Shown here in pieces: positions 8,454 to 16,587 of a DNA stretch of 64,000 nucleotides. The stretch is from the NCBI GenBank assembly GCA_028287305.1, contig JAQBPX010000015.1, positions 1 to 64,000 of the forward strand, read 5' to 3'. This DNA comes from Gemmatimonadota bacterium. GTDB lineage: Bacteria > Gemmatimonadota > Gemmatimonadetes > Gemmatimonadales > Gemmatimonadaceae. How positions within the stretch are numbered: position 1 is the first letter of the stretch; each line of letters starts with the position of its first letter. The notes under the pieces are model-generated. The model did no database searches. It was not told where the DNA came from and worked only from the letters and a program-made list of their open reading frames with translations. The position numbers were made by a program, and so were the translations under genes.

Positions 8454-9166
8454 CGGCACTTCGCGTGTCCGTCGTCATTCCCTGCTACGACAGCGAGCGG
8501 TACCTCGGTGAAGCCGTCGAGTCCGCGCTCGGCCAGCGTCCCGCACCACACGAAGTGATCGTGGTGGACGATGGATCGGGGGACGACAGCGCGACCGTCG
8601 CGCGATCCTTCGGCCGGCACGTGACCGTGATCGATTCGGCGCACCGCGGTGCGAGCGCCGCGCGCAACCTCGGAGCAGCGGCGGCGAGCGGCGACGCGAT
8701 CGCGTTCCTGGACGCGGATGACGTCTGGCTGCCCGGCTCCCTGGAGGCCCGCGTGACGCTCAGCGCCGGCGCAGGGATGAACGTCATCGTCGCGGGGCTG
8801 GTGGAGCAGTTCATCTGCCCGAGAGTGGACGAGGCAACTCGCGAGCGGCTCGTGTGCCCCTCGGCGCCCAGACGCGGTCGTATGGCGGGTTCGATGCTCA
8901 TCCCGGCAGGCGTGTTCGCGCGCGTGGGGCCCATAGACGAAACTCTCCAGCTGGGCGAGATGATCGATTGGACCTCCAGGGCCGACGCACTGGGGGTCGA
9001 AACACTGTACTCCGATCGCGTGGTCCTGCGCAGGCGACTGCATGATCGCAACTCCACGATGCAGACGGGTCACCTTCAGCGTGATTACCTCCGCCTGCTG
9101 CGCTCTTCCGTGAATCGTCAGCGCAGCCCCGCCCAGGTTGTAGTGCGCAACGCCGGCCAGGACTGA
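8450..9166 (+). CDS. Family 2 glycosyltransferase
   Basis: This is a GT-A fold enzyme of 238 residues. It starts at GTG 8450 (GTGA overlap with the previous stop). The opening is RVSVVIPCYDSERYLGEAV, then VIVVDDGSGDDS, and the DxD-type metal site is FLDADDVW. The later LGEMIDWTSRA aligns with the ED-W block of its upstream neighbour and of the GT2 half of the next gene, so the three look like paralogues from local duplication. The stop overlaps the next ATG (TGATG). Confidence 0.9.
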   Translation: MTALRVSVVIPCYDSERYLGEAVESALGQRPAPHEVIVVDDGSGDDSATVARSFGRHVTVIDSAHRGASAARNLGAAAASGDAIAFLDADDVWLPGSLEARVTLSAGAGMNVIVAGLVEQFICPRVDEATRERLVCPSAPRRGRMAGSMLIPAGVFARVGPIDETLQLGEMIDWTSRADALGVETLYSDRVVLRRRLHDRNSTMQTGHLQRDYLRLLRSSVNRQRSPAQVVVRNAGQD

Positions 9167-10950
9167 TGCCGGTCGCGGTCCAGCGCTCTGACACGCCAGA
9201 GTATCCGGAGGAGGAGCAGGAGGCCTTCTTCCTTGCGTCGCTGGCGCGCACGCAGACGGCCGAGGCGCGCGTCGAGGTAATCCACGAGCGAATTGAGCTC
9301 GCCGGCTCGATCATCGCGCTTGAATTCGCCGGCGTTGTCATGCGCGACATGCTCTTCCCACCGCTGGCGCACCTATCGCTGGCCGCCTCCGGCGACGCGG
9401 ACGTCACGCTCCACGTGTGGGACAGCGTATCGACCGGCGTCGCGATGCTGCCGGCTCCCTGCGACAAGGATCACTTCACCACTCGCGGGGACATCTGGGG
9501 GATGACGAGCGCGCGCTTTCGCGCTGCGTGGCACTACCACGACTTTTCACTGAATCTGCTCGATGTCGTAACGGGTGATGGCGTGTACTGGACGCACGAC
9601 GCGGCGAAGCTACCGCATTGGTCACGCTCTTCCCCACTTCGCACCCTGTTGCACTGGTGGATGCGCGAAAAGGGGAAGCAGTTGATCCACGCGGCGGCGG
9701 TGGGCACCCCGAACGGCGCGCTGCTCATGCCCGGGCCTGGAGGCGTTGGCAAGACGACGACGTCGCTTGCCTGCCTCGAGCACGGGCTGCGCTTCCTCGG
9801 CGACGACTACGTGGTGGTGGAGCTTGACCCGCAGCCTCGAGTGTACAGCCTCTACTGCTCCGCCAAGGTCACGGAGCACGCGCTGGCGCGACTGCCGCTG
9901 CTGGCGCCGGAGGCGCGGTCGCAGGGAGTGGATGAGAAGCTCGTGCTCGACTTGCGGGAGGGTCACGGCGCGCAGATGGAGCGCTCGCTACCGATAGCAG
10001 CCATCGCGCTTCCGCGGGTTGTGGAGCAACCCGCGACGCGTTTCGCGGCGGTGCGCCCCAACGCGCTGGTGCGCGCATTCGAGTTCACGACTTCGGAGCA
10101 GCTTCCACATGCGGGATTTGAGCTTGCCGAGTTGACGCGCGAGATGGTGGCGAAGCTGCCGGGCTACGAGCTCCATCTCGGCACCGATGCGGCGATGGTG
10201 GCGCCGGCGGTCGCGGAAGCGCTCCGCATGCTGCCTCGCGCAGGCGCGCCAGCCGCACTGCCGAAGCTTCCGGTGACCGTGATCATTCCGGTTCATAACG
10301 GCACGCAGTTCCTGCCGGAGGCGATCGACAGCATCCTGGCGCAGGAGTTCGACACCGTGGAGATCGTCGTGGTGGACGATGGCTCCGCCGAAGACGTGAA
10401 GGCTGCAGTGGGAGCCCTCCGCGTGCCGGTGCGTTACGAGCGACAAGCCAACGCGGGAGCGGCTGCGGCGCGCAACCGCGGCATCGCAGCCGCGTCGCAT
10501 GAGACGATTGCGTTCCTGGACGTCGACGACCTGTGGCCGCCGGGCTCGCTGTCGATGCTTGCCGGAGAGCTCCTCGCGAATCCCGGGGTGGACGTCGCGC
10601 GCGGTCTTGCACAGCCGATGCGGTTGTCCGCGGAGGGGCGCATGACATTCCTCGGCGGTCCGCGTGATGCGTTCCCCTCCTATATTGGGGCGTGTCTCTA
10701 CCGCCGTCGTGCGTTCCGGCGCGTGGGGCTGTTCGACGCCTCGCTGCGATTCAGTGAGGACGACGACTGGTTCCGCCGGGCAGTCGAGCATGAGCTGCCG
10801 ATGATTCGCCTGGATGCCGTGACGCTGCTGGTGCGACGTCACCCGGGAAACAGCACCAAGGACCTGTCGATGGTGCAGTTGCAGGCACTGCGCGTCATGA
10901 AGATGGCCCTCGAGCGCCAGCGCACCACGCGCTTGCCGGGGGTGCGATGA
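9166..10950 (+). CDS. HprK-like kinase domain fused to family 2 glycosyltransferase
   Basis: This is a two-domain protein of 594 residues. The N-terminal part (about 1-355) resembles HPr-kinase-related proteins. It has a P-loop PGPGGVGKTTT (189-199) followed by a FLGDDYVVVE strand (DD at 213-214) that matches the acidic pair after the P-loop in HprK. The C-terminal part (about 368-594) is a GT2 enzyme with VTVIIPVHNGTQFLPEAID, VVVDDGS and the metal site FLDVDDLW (452-454), ending with a SEDDDWFRR block. Related stand-alone HprK-like kinases phosphorylate precursor peptides in some lasso-peptide clusters and occur with PqqD proteins. Here the fusion to a glycosyltransferase points to a sugar or glycan substrate, an inference. 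Both active sites look intact. Confidence 0.85.
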   Translation: MPVAVQRSDTPEYPEEEQEAFFLASLARTQTAEARVEVIHERIELAGSIIALEFAGVVMRDMLFPPLAHLSLAASGDADVTLHVWDSVSTGVAMLPAPCDKDHFTTRGDIWGMTSARFRAAWHYHDFSLNLLDVVTGDGVYWTHDAAKLPHWSRSSPLRTLLHWWMREKGKQLIHAAAVGTPNGALLMPGPGGVGKTTTSLACLEHGLRFLGDDYVVVELDPQPRVYSLYCSAKVTEHALARLPLLAPEARSQGVDEKLVLDLREGHGAQMERSLPIAAIALPRVVEQPATRFAAVRPNALVRAFEFTTSEQLPHAGFELAELTREMVAKLPGYELHLGTDAAMVAPAVAEALRMLPRAGAPAALPKLPVTVIIPVHNGTQFLPEAIDSILAQEFDTVEIVVVDDGSAEDVKAAVGALRVPVRYERQANAGAAAARNRGIAAASHETIAFLDVDDLWPPGSLSMLAGELLANPGVDVARGLAQPMRLSAEGRMTFLGGPRDAFPSYIGACLYRRRAFRRVGLFDASLRFSEDDDWFRRAVEHELPMIRLDAVTLLVRRHPGNSTKDLSMVQLQALRVMKMALERQRTTRLPGVR

Positions 10951-12938
10951 AACGCGTCCTCATGACGGGCGCGGCGGGGAGGGTGGCCACGCAACTGCGG
11001 CCACTGCTGGCGGGGGCATTCGAGGAGCTCATACTGGTCGACCGCCAGCGAGTGCAGCCGTTGTACCCCGGCGAGCGCGCGGTCCGCTGCAACCTGCGCT
11101 CCCAGCGCGCCCTGCAGAAGGTGCTGCGGAACGTGGATGGCGTGATTCACCTCAGCATCGCCCCCCACGATGGGCGACTCGAATCGCTGGTGAGCGGAAA
11201 CGTGGAAGTGGTGTGCCGGCTGTTCGAGGCGGCGCGCGAGGCGGGAATCCGCCACGTGGTGCTGCCGAGCAGCATGCACGTGTTGGGACTTTACACGCGC
11301 GACGAGCCCGTGGCACCGGGCTCGCTGCCCCGCCCGGACTCCCTCTACGCATGCACCAAGTCGTTCGCGGAGAACGTGGGGGCACTATACGCCACGCGAT
11401 ATGGGATGAACGTCGCTTGTCTTCGACATGGACACCTCACGGCGGAGCTAAACGACAAGACGGAGCCGGGGAACTGGACTTCGCCAGAGGACCTCGCGAA
11501 CTGCATTCGGGCGGCGCTGGATCACCGGTTCCTCGGATTCGAGGTGTTTCACGTCGTCGCTCCCAACGCGGGCGACGACATTGGGCAGGAATCCATTCGT
11601 CGCCGGCTGGGAGTCGAGTTGAAGGGTGTCGGCCCTTCCGCGGAGGCGTGTCTCGCGGTCATCGAGGAGTGGCACCCGCGGGATCACACGGCCCGGTTGA
11701 GGCGCGGCGGCCAGTTCGCGTCGGAGGGAGTTGCGCGCGTGCGCATGGGGGGCGCGCGACGGCTGGCCATCAGCGGCCAGGGTTCCGGCGACGGTCACCT
11801 CTGGCCCACCCCCGAGCAACAGCTGCTGCTCCAGGCGGCGCTCGATCCCAGCGACAACGCGCTCGAGGCGTTCGCCGAATGGCGGCAGCGGGTGGACGTG
11901 GAGCAGGCGTTCGGATGGTCGTCGGTGCGGCTGCTGCCGCTCGCCTACAGGAACCTGGCGGCCCTGAATTGCACCGATCCCCTCATGGGCCGGATGAAGG
12001 GGATGTATCGGCGATCGTGGTTCGAGACGAACACGCTGTTCCACCGCGTGCGGCCAGCGCTGGCACGGTTGGCCTCTGAGGGGATGGATCCTGTGCTGCT
12101 CAAGGGAGCGCCGCTCGCGATCAGCGCCTATCGCAACCTTGCGTTGCGCCCGATGTCCGACGTCGACGTCTGGGTCCCGAGCGAGCGGTTGCCGGATGCG
12201 GATCGCATCCTGCGGGAGGACGGGTGGCTGGCCGATGCGCTCGACGAGTCGCGCATTCGCGCCTTTCACGCGCTGCCGTACCACCATCCGGATGGTGGTG
12301 AGCTCGACCTCCACTGGCATGCGCTTCACGCTCGAAGCTCGGTGAGCGCCACGGCACGGCTGACCGGCAATTGCGAGTCGCTCGATTTCCTGGGTGTCGC
12401 GCTCCGCCAGTTGCGGCCAGCCCAGAGCCTGATCGTGAACGTCATGCATGGACTGCGCGTGAACAGGGAGTCACCGGTGCGCTGGATTGCGGACGCCGTG
12501 GTCCTCTCGCGCGCGCACGAGGCACCGATCGACTGGGAGCTCGTGGTGGAATTTGGCGCGCGACAGCGCGTGAGCCGGCAGCTGTGGATGGGACTCTCCT
12601 ACCTGCAGGCCCATCACGCGCTCCCCGTACCGGGGCCCGTGCTCAGCGCATTGGCGAATCGTCGCCCCGGGATCATGGAACGCGTGGAGCTCGCGTTCCT
12701 GGTCGATTCGCGGGAGGAATCGCAGGCCTTCAGTGGGAACCGGCCCCTTCGCAAGCAGCTGGCGAGAGCCGCGCGCGTCGTGGAACACGAGCGACCGCTG
12801 GTGACGGCACGGGTGGTGGCGCAATACTTCGCGGCGCGGACCCGCACCTACAAGCGGTTCGAGAGCGGGACGGCGAGGGCGATCGGCAGGCGAATCTGGA
12901 AGCGGATACGCAAGCGCATTTCACTGCGATTCGCCTGA
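10947..12938 (+). CDS. SDR epimerase/dehydratase fused to NTP_transf_5-like nucleotidyltransferase
   Basis: This is a two-domain protein of 663 residues starting at an ATGA overlap. Residues 1-245 are an extended short-chain dehydrogenase. They have an NAD-binding MTGAAGRVATQL, in which the third Gly of TGxxGxxG is Ala, a PSSMHV serine (S109) and a YACTK catalytic pair (Y134, K138). Residues about 290-600 match the uncharacterised NTP_transf_5 family: DPVLLKGAPLAISAYRNL, then RPMSDVDVWV with the metal-binding Asp pair D405/D407, then ELDLHWHALH. That family commonly sits beside HprK-like and PqqD-like genes. The reaction is unknown. The fusion to a nucleotide-sugar-type SDR suggests it acts on an activated sugar. 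Confidence 0.83.
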   Translation: MKRVLMTGAAGRVATQLRPLLAGAFEELILVDRQRVQPLYPGERAVRCNLRSQRALQKVLRNVDGVIHLSIAPHDGRLESLVSGNVEVVCRLFEAAREAGIRHVVLPSSMHVLGLYTRDEPVAPGSLPRPDSLYACTKSFAENVGALYATRYGMNVACLRHGHLTAELNDKTEPGNWTSPEDLANCIRAALDHRFLGFEVFHVVAPNAGDDIGQESIRRRLGVELKGVGPSAEACLAVIEEWHPRDHTARLRRGGQFASEGVARVRMGGARRLAISGQGSGDGHLWPTPEQQLLLQAALDPSDNALEAFAEWRQRVDVEQAFGWSSVRLLPLAYRNLAALNCTDPLMGRMKGMYRRSWFETNTLFHRVRPALARLASEGMDPVLLKGAPLAISAYRNLALRPMSDVDVWVPSERLPDADRILREDGWLADALDESRIRAFHALPYHHPDGGELDLHWHALHARSSVSATARLTGNCESLDFLGVALRQLRPAQSLIVNVMHGLRVNRESPVRWIADAVVLSRAHEAPIDWELVVEFGARQRVSRQLWMGLSYLQAHHALPVPGPVLSALANRRPGIMERVELAFLVDSREESQAFSGNRPLRKQLARAARVVEHERPLVTARVVAQYFAARTRTYKRFESGTARAIGRRIWKRIRKRISLRFA

Positions 12939-13228
12939 CTGCGCGGCCAGAAGGTGGACACGTGATACAAGGCCAGGCAGCCTGATGCTCTTCAGTTCCC
13001 CGACCTTCGTCGTGTTCCTGGTCGTGACGTTCGCGGCCTCCTGAGTGCGCGAGCGGGGGTTGTCGGAAGTGCTGTTCGATACACGGACCAACTCCTGGTT
13101 CCCCGCAGTCACTAGAGACCGCAGCCCGCCCCTTATTGGCGACCTTCGATGCGCGCCATGGCCGAGGCAGCTCTCACATCGTGTCTCGAGCTGGCGCTGA
13201 ATCGCCGGGCCGTACTTGCGCCCAGCTA
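12939..13228. other. Intergenic stretch with decayed gene material
   Basis: These 290 bases separate two converging gene runs. The only recognisable content is a 20-codon stub of an MBOAT gene (12985-13044). No Rho-independent terminator, RNA gene or conserved short frame was seen in the rest. It looks like a deletion or rearrangement scar. Confidence 0.5.
12985..13044 (+). pseudogene. Remnant of an MBOAT acyltransferase gene (5' stub only)
   Basis: From ATG 12985 the frame reads MLFSSPTFVVFLVVTFAAS and then a stop. The MBOAT gene at 2586 begins MLFNSPTFVVFLVVVFASYW, so 15 of the first 18 residues agree while the DNA differs at many third positions. Nothing of the remaining 450 residues follows. 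This is best read as the surviving start of a second acyltransferase gene that was truncated, leaving an old paralogue rather than a fresh copy of the 2586 gene. Confidence 0.75.
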
Positions 13229-13813
13229 CTATCGACGCCAGGAGGCAGTGAGCGCTGCGACGAACATCGTCGAGTTCCCCAGCGAGCCATACAGCGCGTC
13301 GGGCTTTCGGGGGCCACCGATGGAGTTGTACTGTCGCAGGGTCGCGCCGAGGCGCAGGGATCCAACCGAGATCGGCTCGACGATTGCCCCCAAGCCGATG
13401 GCCGCGCGGCGGACAGTTCCACTGACGCTGGCCGCGCGCTGAAATGTACCGAACTGCGAATTCGTGGCGCCGACGCCAGCCATGAGACTCACCGGAACGC
13501 GGAGCGGCAAGGAAGCTCGAAGTGACGCGAGGAGATAATTGCTATGCGACTTCTCGGTGCCCTCACTCGCTCTCCAGGCGAACGCGTCCACTCCAGCGCT
13601 CAAGCGGCCAACGAGACGAACATGGAGTGCGCCCATGAAGGCAGGGCCGGTGGCCTCGTGGCGCCCGGTGGTCGGATCAGCCGGCCCTCCATGTCCGAGC
13701 CCACCCCCGACCTCGAGGTGAATGGCGTCCGCTTGGGCGCCACGCGATGCTTGTGCGGGAAGAAGACGTGCTACGGCGAGCAGGAGCAGGGAAGCCAACG
13801 GTCGGATGCGCAT
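13229..13813 (-). CDS. Secreted protein, probable small outer-membrane beta-barrel
   Basis: I do not recognise a named family. The protein is 194 residues from ATG 13813, which lies one base past the stop of the upstream dehydratase gene (TGAAATG). It has a clear signal peptide (MRIRPLASLLLLAVARLLPAQA). The body has alternating Gly-rich and hydrophobic stretches such as VEVGGGLGHGG, HVRLVGRLSAGVDAFAWR and AIGLGAIVEPISVGSLRLGATL, ending in MFVAALTASWRR. This looks like short amphipathic beta strands with an aromatic near the C-terminus. A longer frame upstream overlaps the dehydratase gene and is not used. A role in the glycan system is inferred only from the operon position. Confidence 0.65.
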   Translation of the reverse strand: MRIRPLASLLLLAVARLLPAQASRGAQADAIHLEVGGGLGHGGPADPTTGRHEATGPAFMGALHVRLVGRLSAGVDAFAWRASEGTEKSHSNYLLASLRASLPLRVPVSLMAGVGATNSQFGTFQRAASVSGTVRRAAIGLGAIVEPISVGSLRLGATLRQYNSIGGPRKPDALYGSLGNSTMFVAALTASWRR

Positions 13814-13814
13814 T

Positions 13815-15800
13815 TCAGCTCGGGAGGATCGGAGTCTTCGGAAGTGGCCGAGGCGCGGACCTGCGCCCCCCATCGGTCTTCGCTGTAGTGGCGCGTTCGT
13901 CGGCTGGAGCGGTCGGATCTGCAGAGAAGGAGGAAGCGTTGGCGGTTGGGTGCCGATAGCCCGTGAAATCAGGAACGATTCGCTGGAGCAGGGCACGGAG
14001 CTCGTCGTCGCCGGCCTCACGCATCGTGGCCTGTATCAACTCCTCGATCGCGTCCCCCTCGCTCGGGTCGACCGTATCACGGGCGCACAGGACCTTGGGA
14101 TGCGCCGTGGGGGACGCTTCCTCATGCCCCCAGAACATCTCCTCAAATAACTTCTCGCCCGGACGCACGCCCGAGAACTCGATCTCGATGTCGGTGCCCA
14201 CCTCAAACCCACTCAACCGAATGAGGTCGGCGGCGAGGTCCACGATCTTCACGGGCTCACCCATGTCGAGCATGAACAGCTCACCGCCCCGCCCGATCAC
14301 ACCGGCCTGGAGCACCAGTTGAACCGCTTCGGGGATCGTCATGAAGAAGCGGCGCATGTCGGGATGGGTAACGGTGACCGGGCCACCCTTCTTGATCTGC
14401 TCGAGAAAAGTGGGCAACACGCTACCCTCACTGCCGAGGACGTTCCCGAATCGAACCGCGACGTAGTTCTTGTTGTTCTCTATCGCGGCCTGTCGCACCA
14501 CGTGCTCGGCGACGCGCTTCGTGACGCCCATGACGCTCGTGGGGCGCACCGCCTTGTCCGTCGAAATGAACACGACGTGCTCGACCCCAGCTTCGACGCA
14601 GGCATGAACGAGGTTTTGCGTCCCCTTAACGTTGTTTGTCACCGCCTCGATCACGTTCTCCTCCATCAGGGGAACGTGTTTGTGTGCCGCGGCATGAAAG
14701 ACAGCGAACGGTCGGTATTTCTCCATCACCTGGAACATGCGTCGCCGATCCCGTACATCGGCGATGATAGGTATTATTTCTAGTCCCGGATGCTTTGCCC
14801 GAAGTTCGCCCTGCACGTAAAAGATGGGATTTTCGGCGTGGCCGAGCAGGATGAGCTGACGCGGAGCAAGGTCTCCGAGCTGTCGAGCAAGCTCGGATCC
14901 TATTGAGCCCCCTGCCCCTGTCACGAGGACGACTTTGCCAGATGCGAGCTGTGCGACCCTTCCTAGGTCGGTCTGTACAGGTTCACGCCGAAGTAGGTCC
15001 TGAATCTCGACTTCGCGCAGGGCCTCGATGGAAACGCGACCCGAGACGATCTCGAAAAAGCCGGGTATCGTGCGCGTTCGAATGCCGGAGTCGAGCGCGG
15101 CGCGCACCAACGGGCGCACGACATGGCCAAGTGCCGTCGGCATCGCGATCACGAGCTCGTCGATCTTCCGCGCCTGGATGATGGAGGTGGCCATCGACAA
15201 CGGCCCCAGGACGGGGAGGTTGGAAAGGCGCATATTATGCTTGGCCGGATCGTCATCGATAAAGCCCACGGGATCGAGGCCAAGATCGGGGTTCTCTCGA
15301 AGCTCACGGGCTAGCATGTGCCCCGCAGCCCCCGCCCCGGCAATCAACACCCTCCGCCGGACACCCTTGACCGTAGCGCCACCTTGCAGCCGAGGGCGCA
15401 AGCCGCGCATCCGCATCAAGAAACGCGGGGTGGCGATGATCAGGATGCTCAAGAGGGAGTTGGAGAAGAGCACCGAGAGAGGCACGCGCACCGGCACGAG
15501 CCCTAGCCCTGGAAGAATCAGTCCGCCCAAGAGTCCGCTGATCAACGAGGCCGTGACCCCAGCCACAAAAATCAGCTCGAGCTCCGTGACGGAAGCGTAC
15601 CGCCACAGGCGGGAGTAGAGCCCGAAGCTATAGAACGTGACCAGTCTTATCGGTAGCATGATCGACGCGAACACGGCCGCCGTTAGCAGGTCGGCCTGCG
15701 CCCAGTGCCACGATTCAAAGCGGATCGCGTACATCACAAACGGCGAGACGCCAAGTAGAACCGCGTCGAGCACCAGCAGGTGCCGATTACGCAATTGCAT
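13815..15800 (-). CDS. Membrane nucleotide-sugar 4,6-dehydratase (CapD/WbpM/PglF-like)
   Basis: This is a UDP-GlcNAc-type C4,C6-dehydratase of the long membrane class, 661 residues from ATG 15800 (683 if TTG 15866 is used). About four N-terminal membrane helices are followed by a first Rossmann domain (LIAGAGAAGHMLARELREN) and then the catalytic SDR domain. That domain has NAD motif VTGAGGSIGSELARQ and the long-form active site STDKAVRPTSVMGVTKR, in which Met takes the usual Tyr position, as in WbpM and PglF. The product would be UDP-4-keto-6-deoxy-GlcNAc, the substrate of the DegT aminotransferase at 20301-21482. ATG 15800 begins the conserved MQLRNRHLLVLDAVLL and is the preferred start. Confidence 0.92.
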   Translation of the reverse strand: MQLRNRHLLVLDAVLLGVSPFVMYAIRFESWHWAQADLLTAAVFASIMLPIRLVTFYSFGLYSRLWRYASVTELELIFVAGVTASLISGLLGGLILPGLGLVPVRVPLSVLFSNSLLSILIIATPRFLMRMRGLRPRLQGGATVKGVRRRVLIAGAGAAGHMLARELRENPDLGLDPVGFIDDDPAKHNMRLSNLPVLGPLSMATSIIQARKIDELVIAMPTALGHVVRPLVRAALDSGIRTRTIPGFFEIVSGRVSIEALREVEIQDLLRREPVQTDLGRVAQLASGKVVLVTGAGGSIGSELARQLGDLAPRQLILLGHAENPIFYVQGELRAKHPGLEIIPIIADVRDRRRMFQVMEKYRPFAVFHAAAHKHVPLMEENVIEAVTNNVKGTQNLVHACVEAGVEHVVFISTDKAVRPTSVMGVTKRVAEHVVRQAAIENNKNYVAVRFGNVLGSEGSVLPTFLEQIKKGGPVTVTHPDMRRFFMTIPEAVQLVLQAGVIGRGGELFMLDMGEPVKIVDLAADLIRLSGFEVGTDIEIEFSGVRPGEKLFEEMFWGHEEASPTAHPKVLCARDTVDPSEGDAIEELIQATMREAGDDELRALLQRIVPDFTGYRHPTANASSFSADPTAPADERATTAKTDGGRRSAPRPLPKTPILPS

Positions 15801-15926
15801 CCTCAATACACCTGAAGCGTCTTCATGCTTGTAAAATACAAATGAATGGCTGGAGCGGGCGCTCAACTACTACAATACTACCTTTAAGCGAGCTGCGCCG
15901 TCATTGAGGCGGCGTCTGGGAGACTG

Positions 15927-16577
15927 ATGCCCGACGATCTCGAGGTCCCAAGCCAAGACGGCGAGGCGGAGCCGACGCGGAAGCGACGGCGCGAGGCGAG
16001 GCCCTCTGCGCGGCCGGCTGCGAGTCAGTCGGTCAAGACGCTGCTCGAAAAGGAGTCGGTTCAACTGCCGCTGCTGGTAGTGCTCGCAGTGCTGGCGGCG
16101 GTCGCAACGATTTACGAGGCGCGACACGCGCCGATTATTGCGGCGGCGAGTCTTCTTTTTTCGACTCTCGTTGCGATGGACCGCCCCAATCGATCGCGCC
16201 GCAAACATTTTCGCCGCGTCATTCGCATGACACTCGCGAGCCTGACGGCTTGGCTGCTCGTTGGAAGCGCAGTGTTGATTGTGGTTCATCGCTCGAACTT
16301 TGAAGTAGTGGGCGAGGACGAGTTTGGAGTCGCAATCTCGCGCGTGATCGACGGTCGGAACGACCTCGCGCGGCGCCAGCGCATCGTGGACCTGATGCTC
16401 AGCGGCACTATCTCACTGCTTGCCGCTCAGCTACTGCTCTCTTCGGGACGGGAGTTGTTGCCCAGCCGCCGCCGCAAGAAGCGACGCGACCTGGAGCGTC
16501 GCAAGAGGAGCCTCGCGGCTGCACAACCGAGTGGGCCCACGGTTCAGCTGGGACCCGACTCCTTCCGCAAATCGTGA
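15927..16577 (+). CDS. Unknown membrane protein between dehydratase and BY-kinase genes
   Basis: No family is recognised. The protein is 216 residues with a good Shine-Dalgarno (GGGAG) five bases before ATG 15927. It is highly charged at both ends: a basic N-terminus TRKRRREARPSARP and an Arg/Lys-rich C-terminal tail after residue 175. Between these are membrane segments near residues 47-65, 68-83, 108-124 and 160-172. It is the only plus-strand gene between two minus-strand runs, ending 10 bp from the convergent 3' end of the Wzc-like gene. Codon use and base composition resemble the neighbours. It could be an accessory protein for the polysaccharide machinery, but nothing beyond location supports this. 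Confidence 0.65.
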   Translation: MPDDLEVPSQDGEAEPTRKRRREARPSARPAASQSVKTLLEKESVQLPLLVVLAVLAAVATIYEARHAPIIAAASLLFSTLVAMDRPNRSRRKHFRRVIRMTLASLTAWLLVGSAVLIVVHRSNFEVVGEDEFGVAISRVIDGRNDLARRQRIVDLMLSGTISLLAAQLLLSSGRELLPSRRRKKRRDLERRKRSLAAAQPSGPTVQLGPDSFRKS

Positions 16578-16587
16578 CCGTCGCAAC

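Noticed and set aside
15829-15841. TTGTA-AAA-TACAA inverted repeat upstream of the CapD-like ATG
   Set aside because: Five-base arms are too short to claim an operator or terminator; noted only because it is AT-rich in a GC-rich setting.
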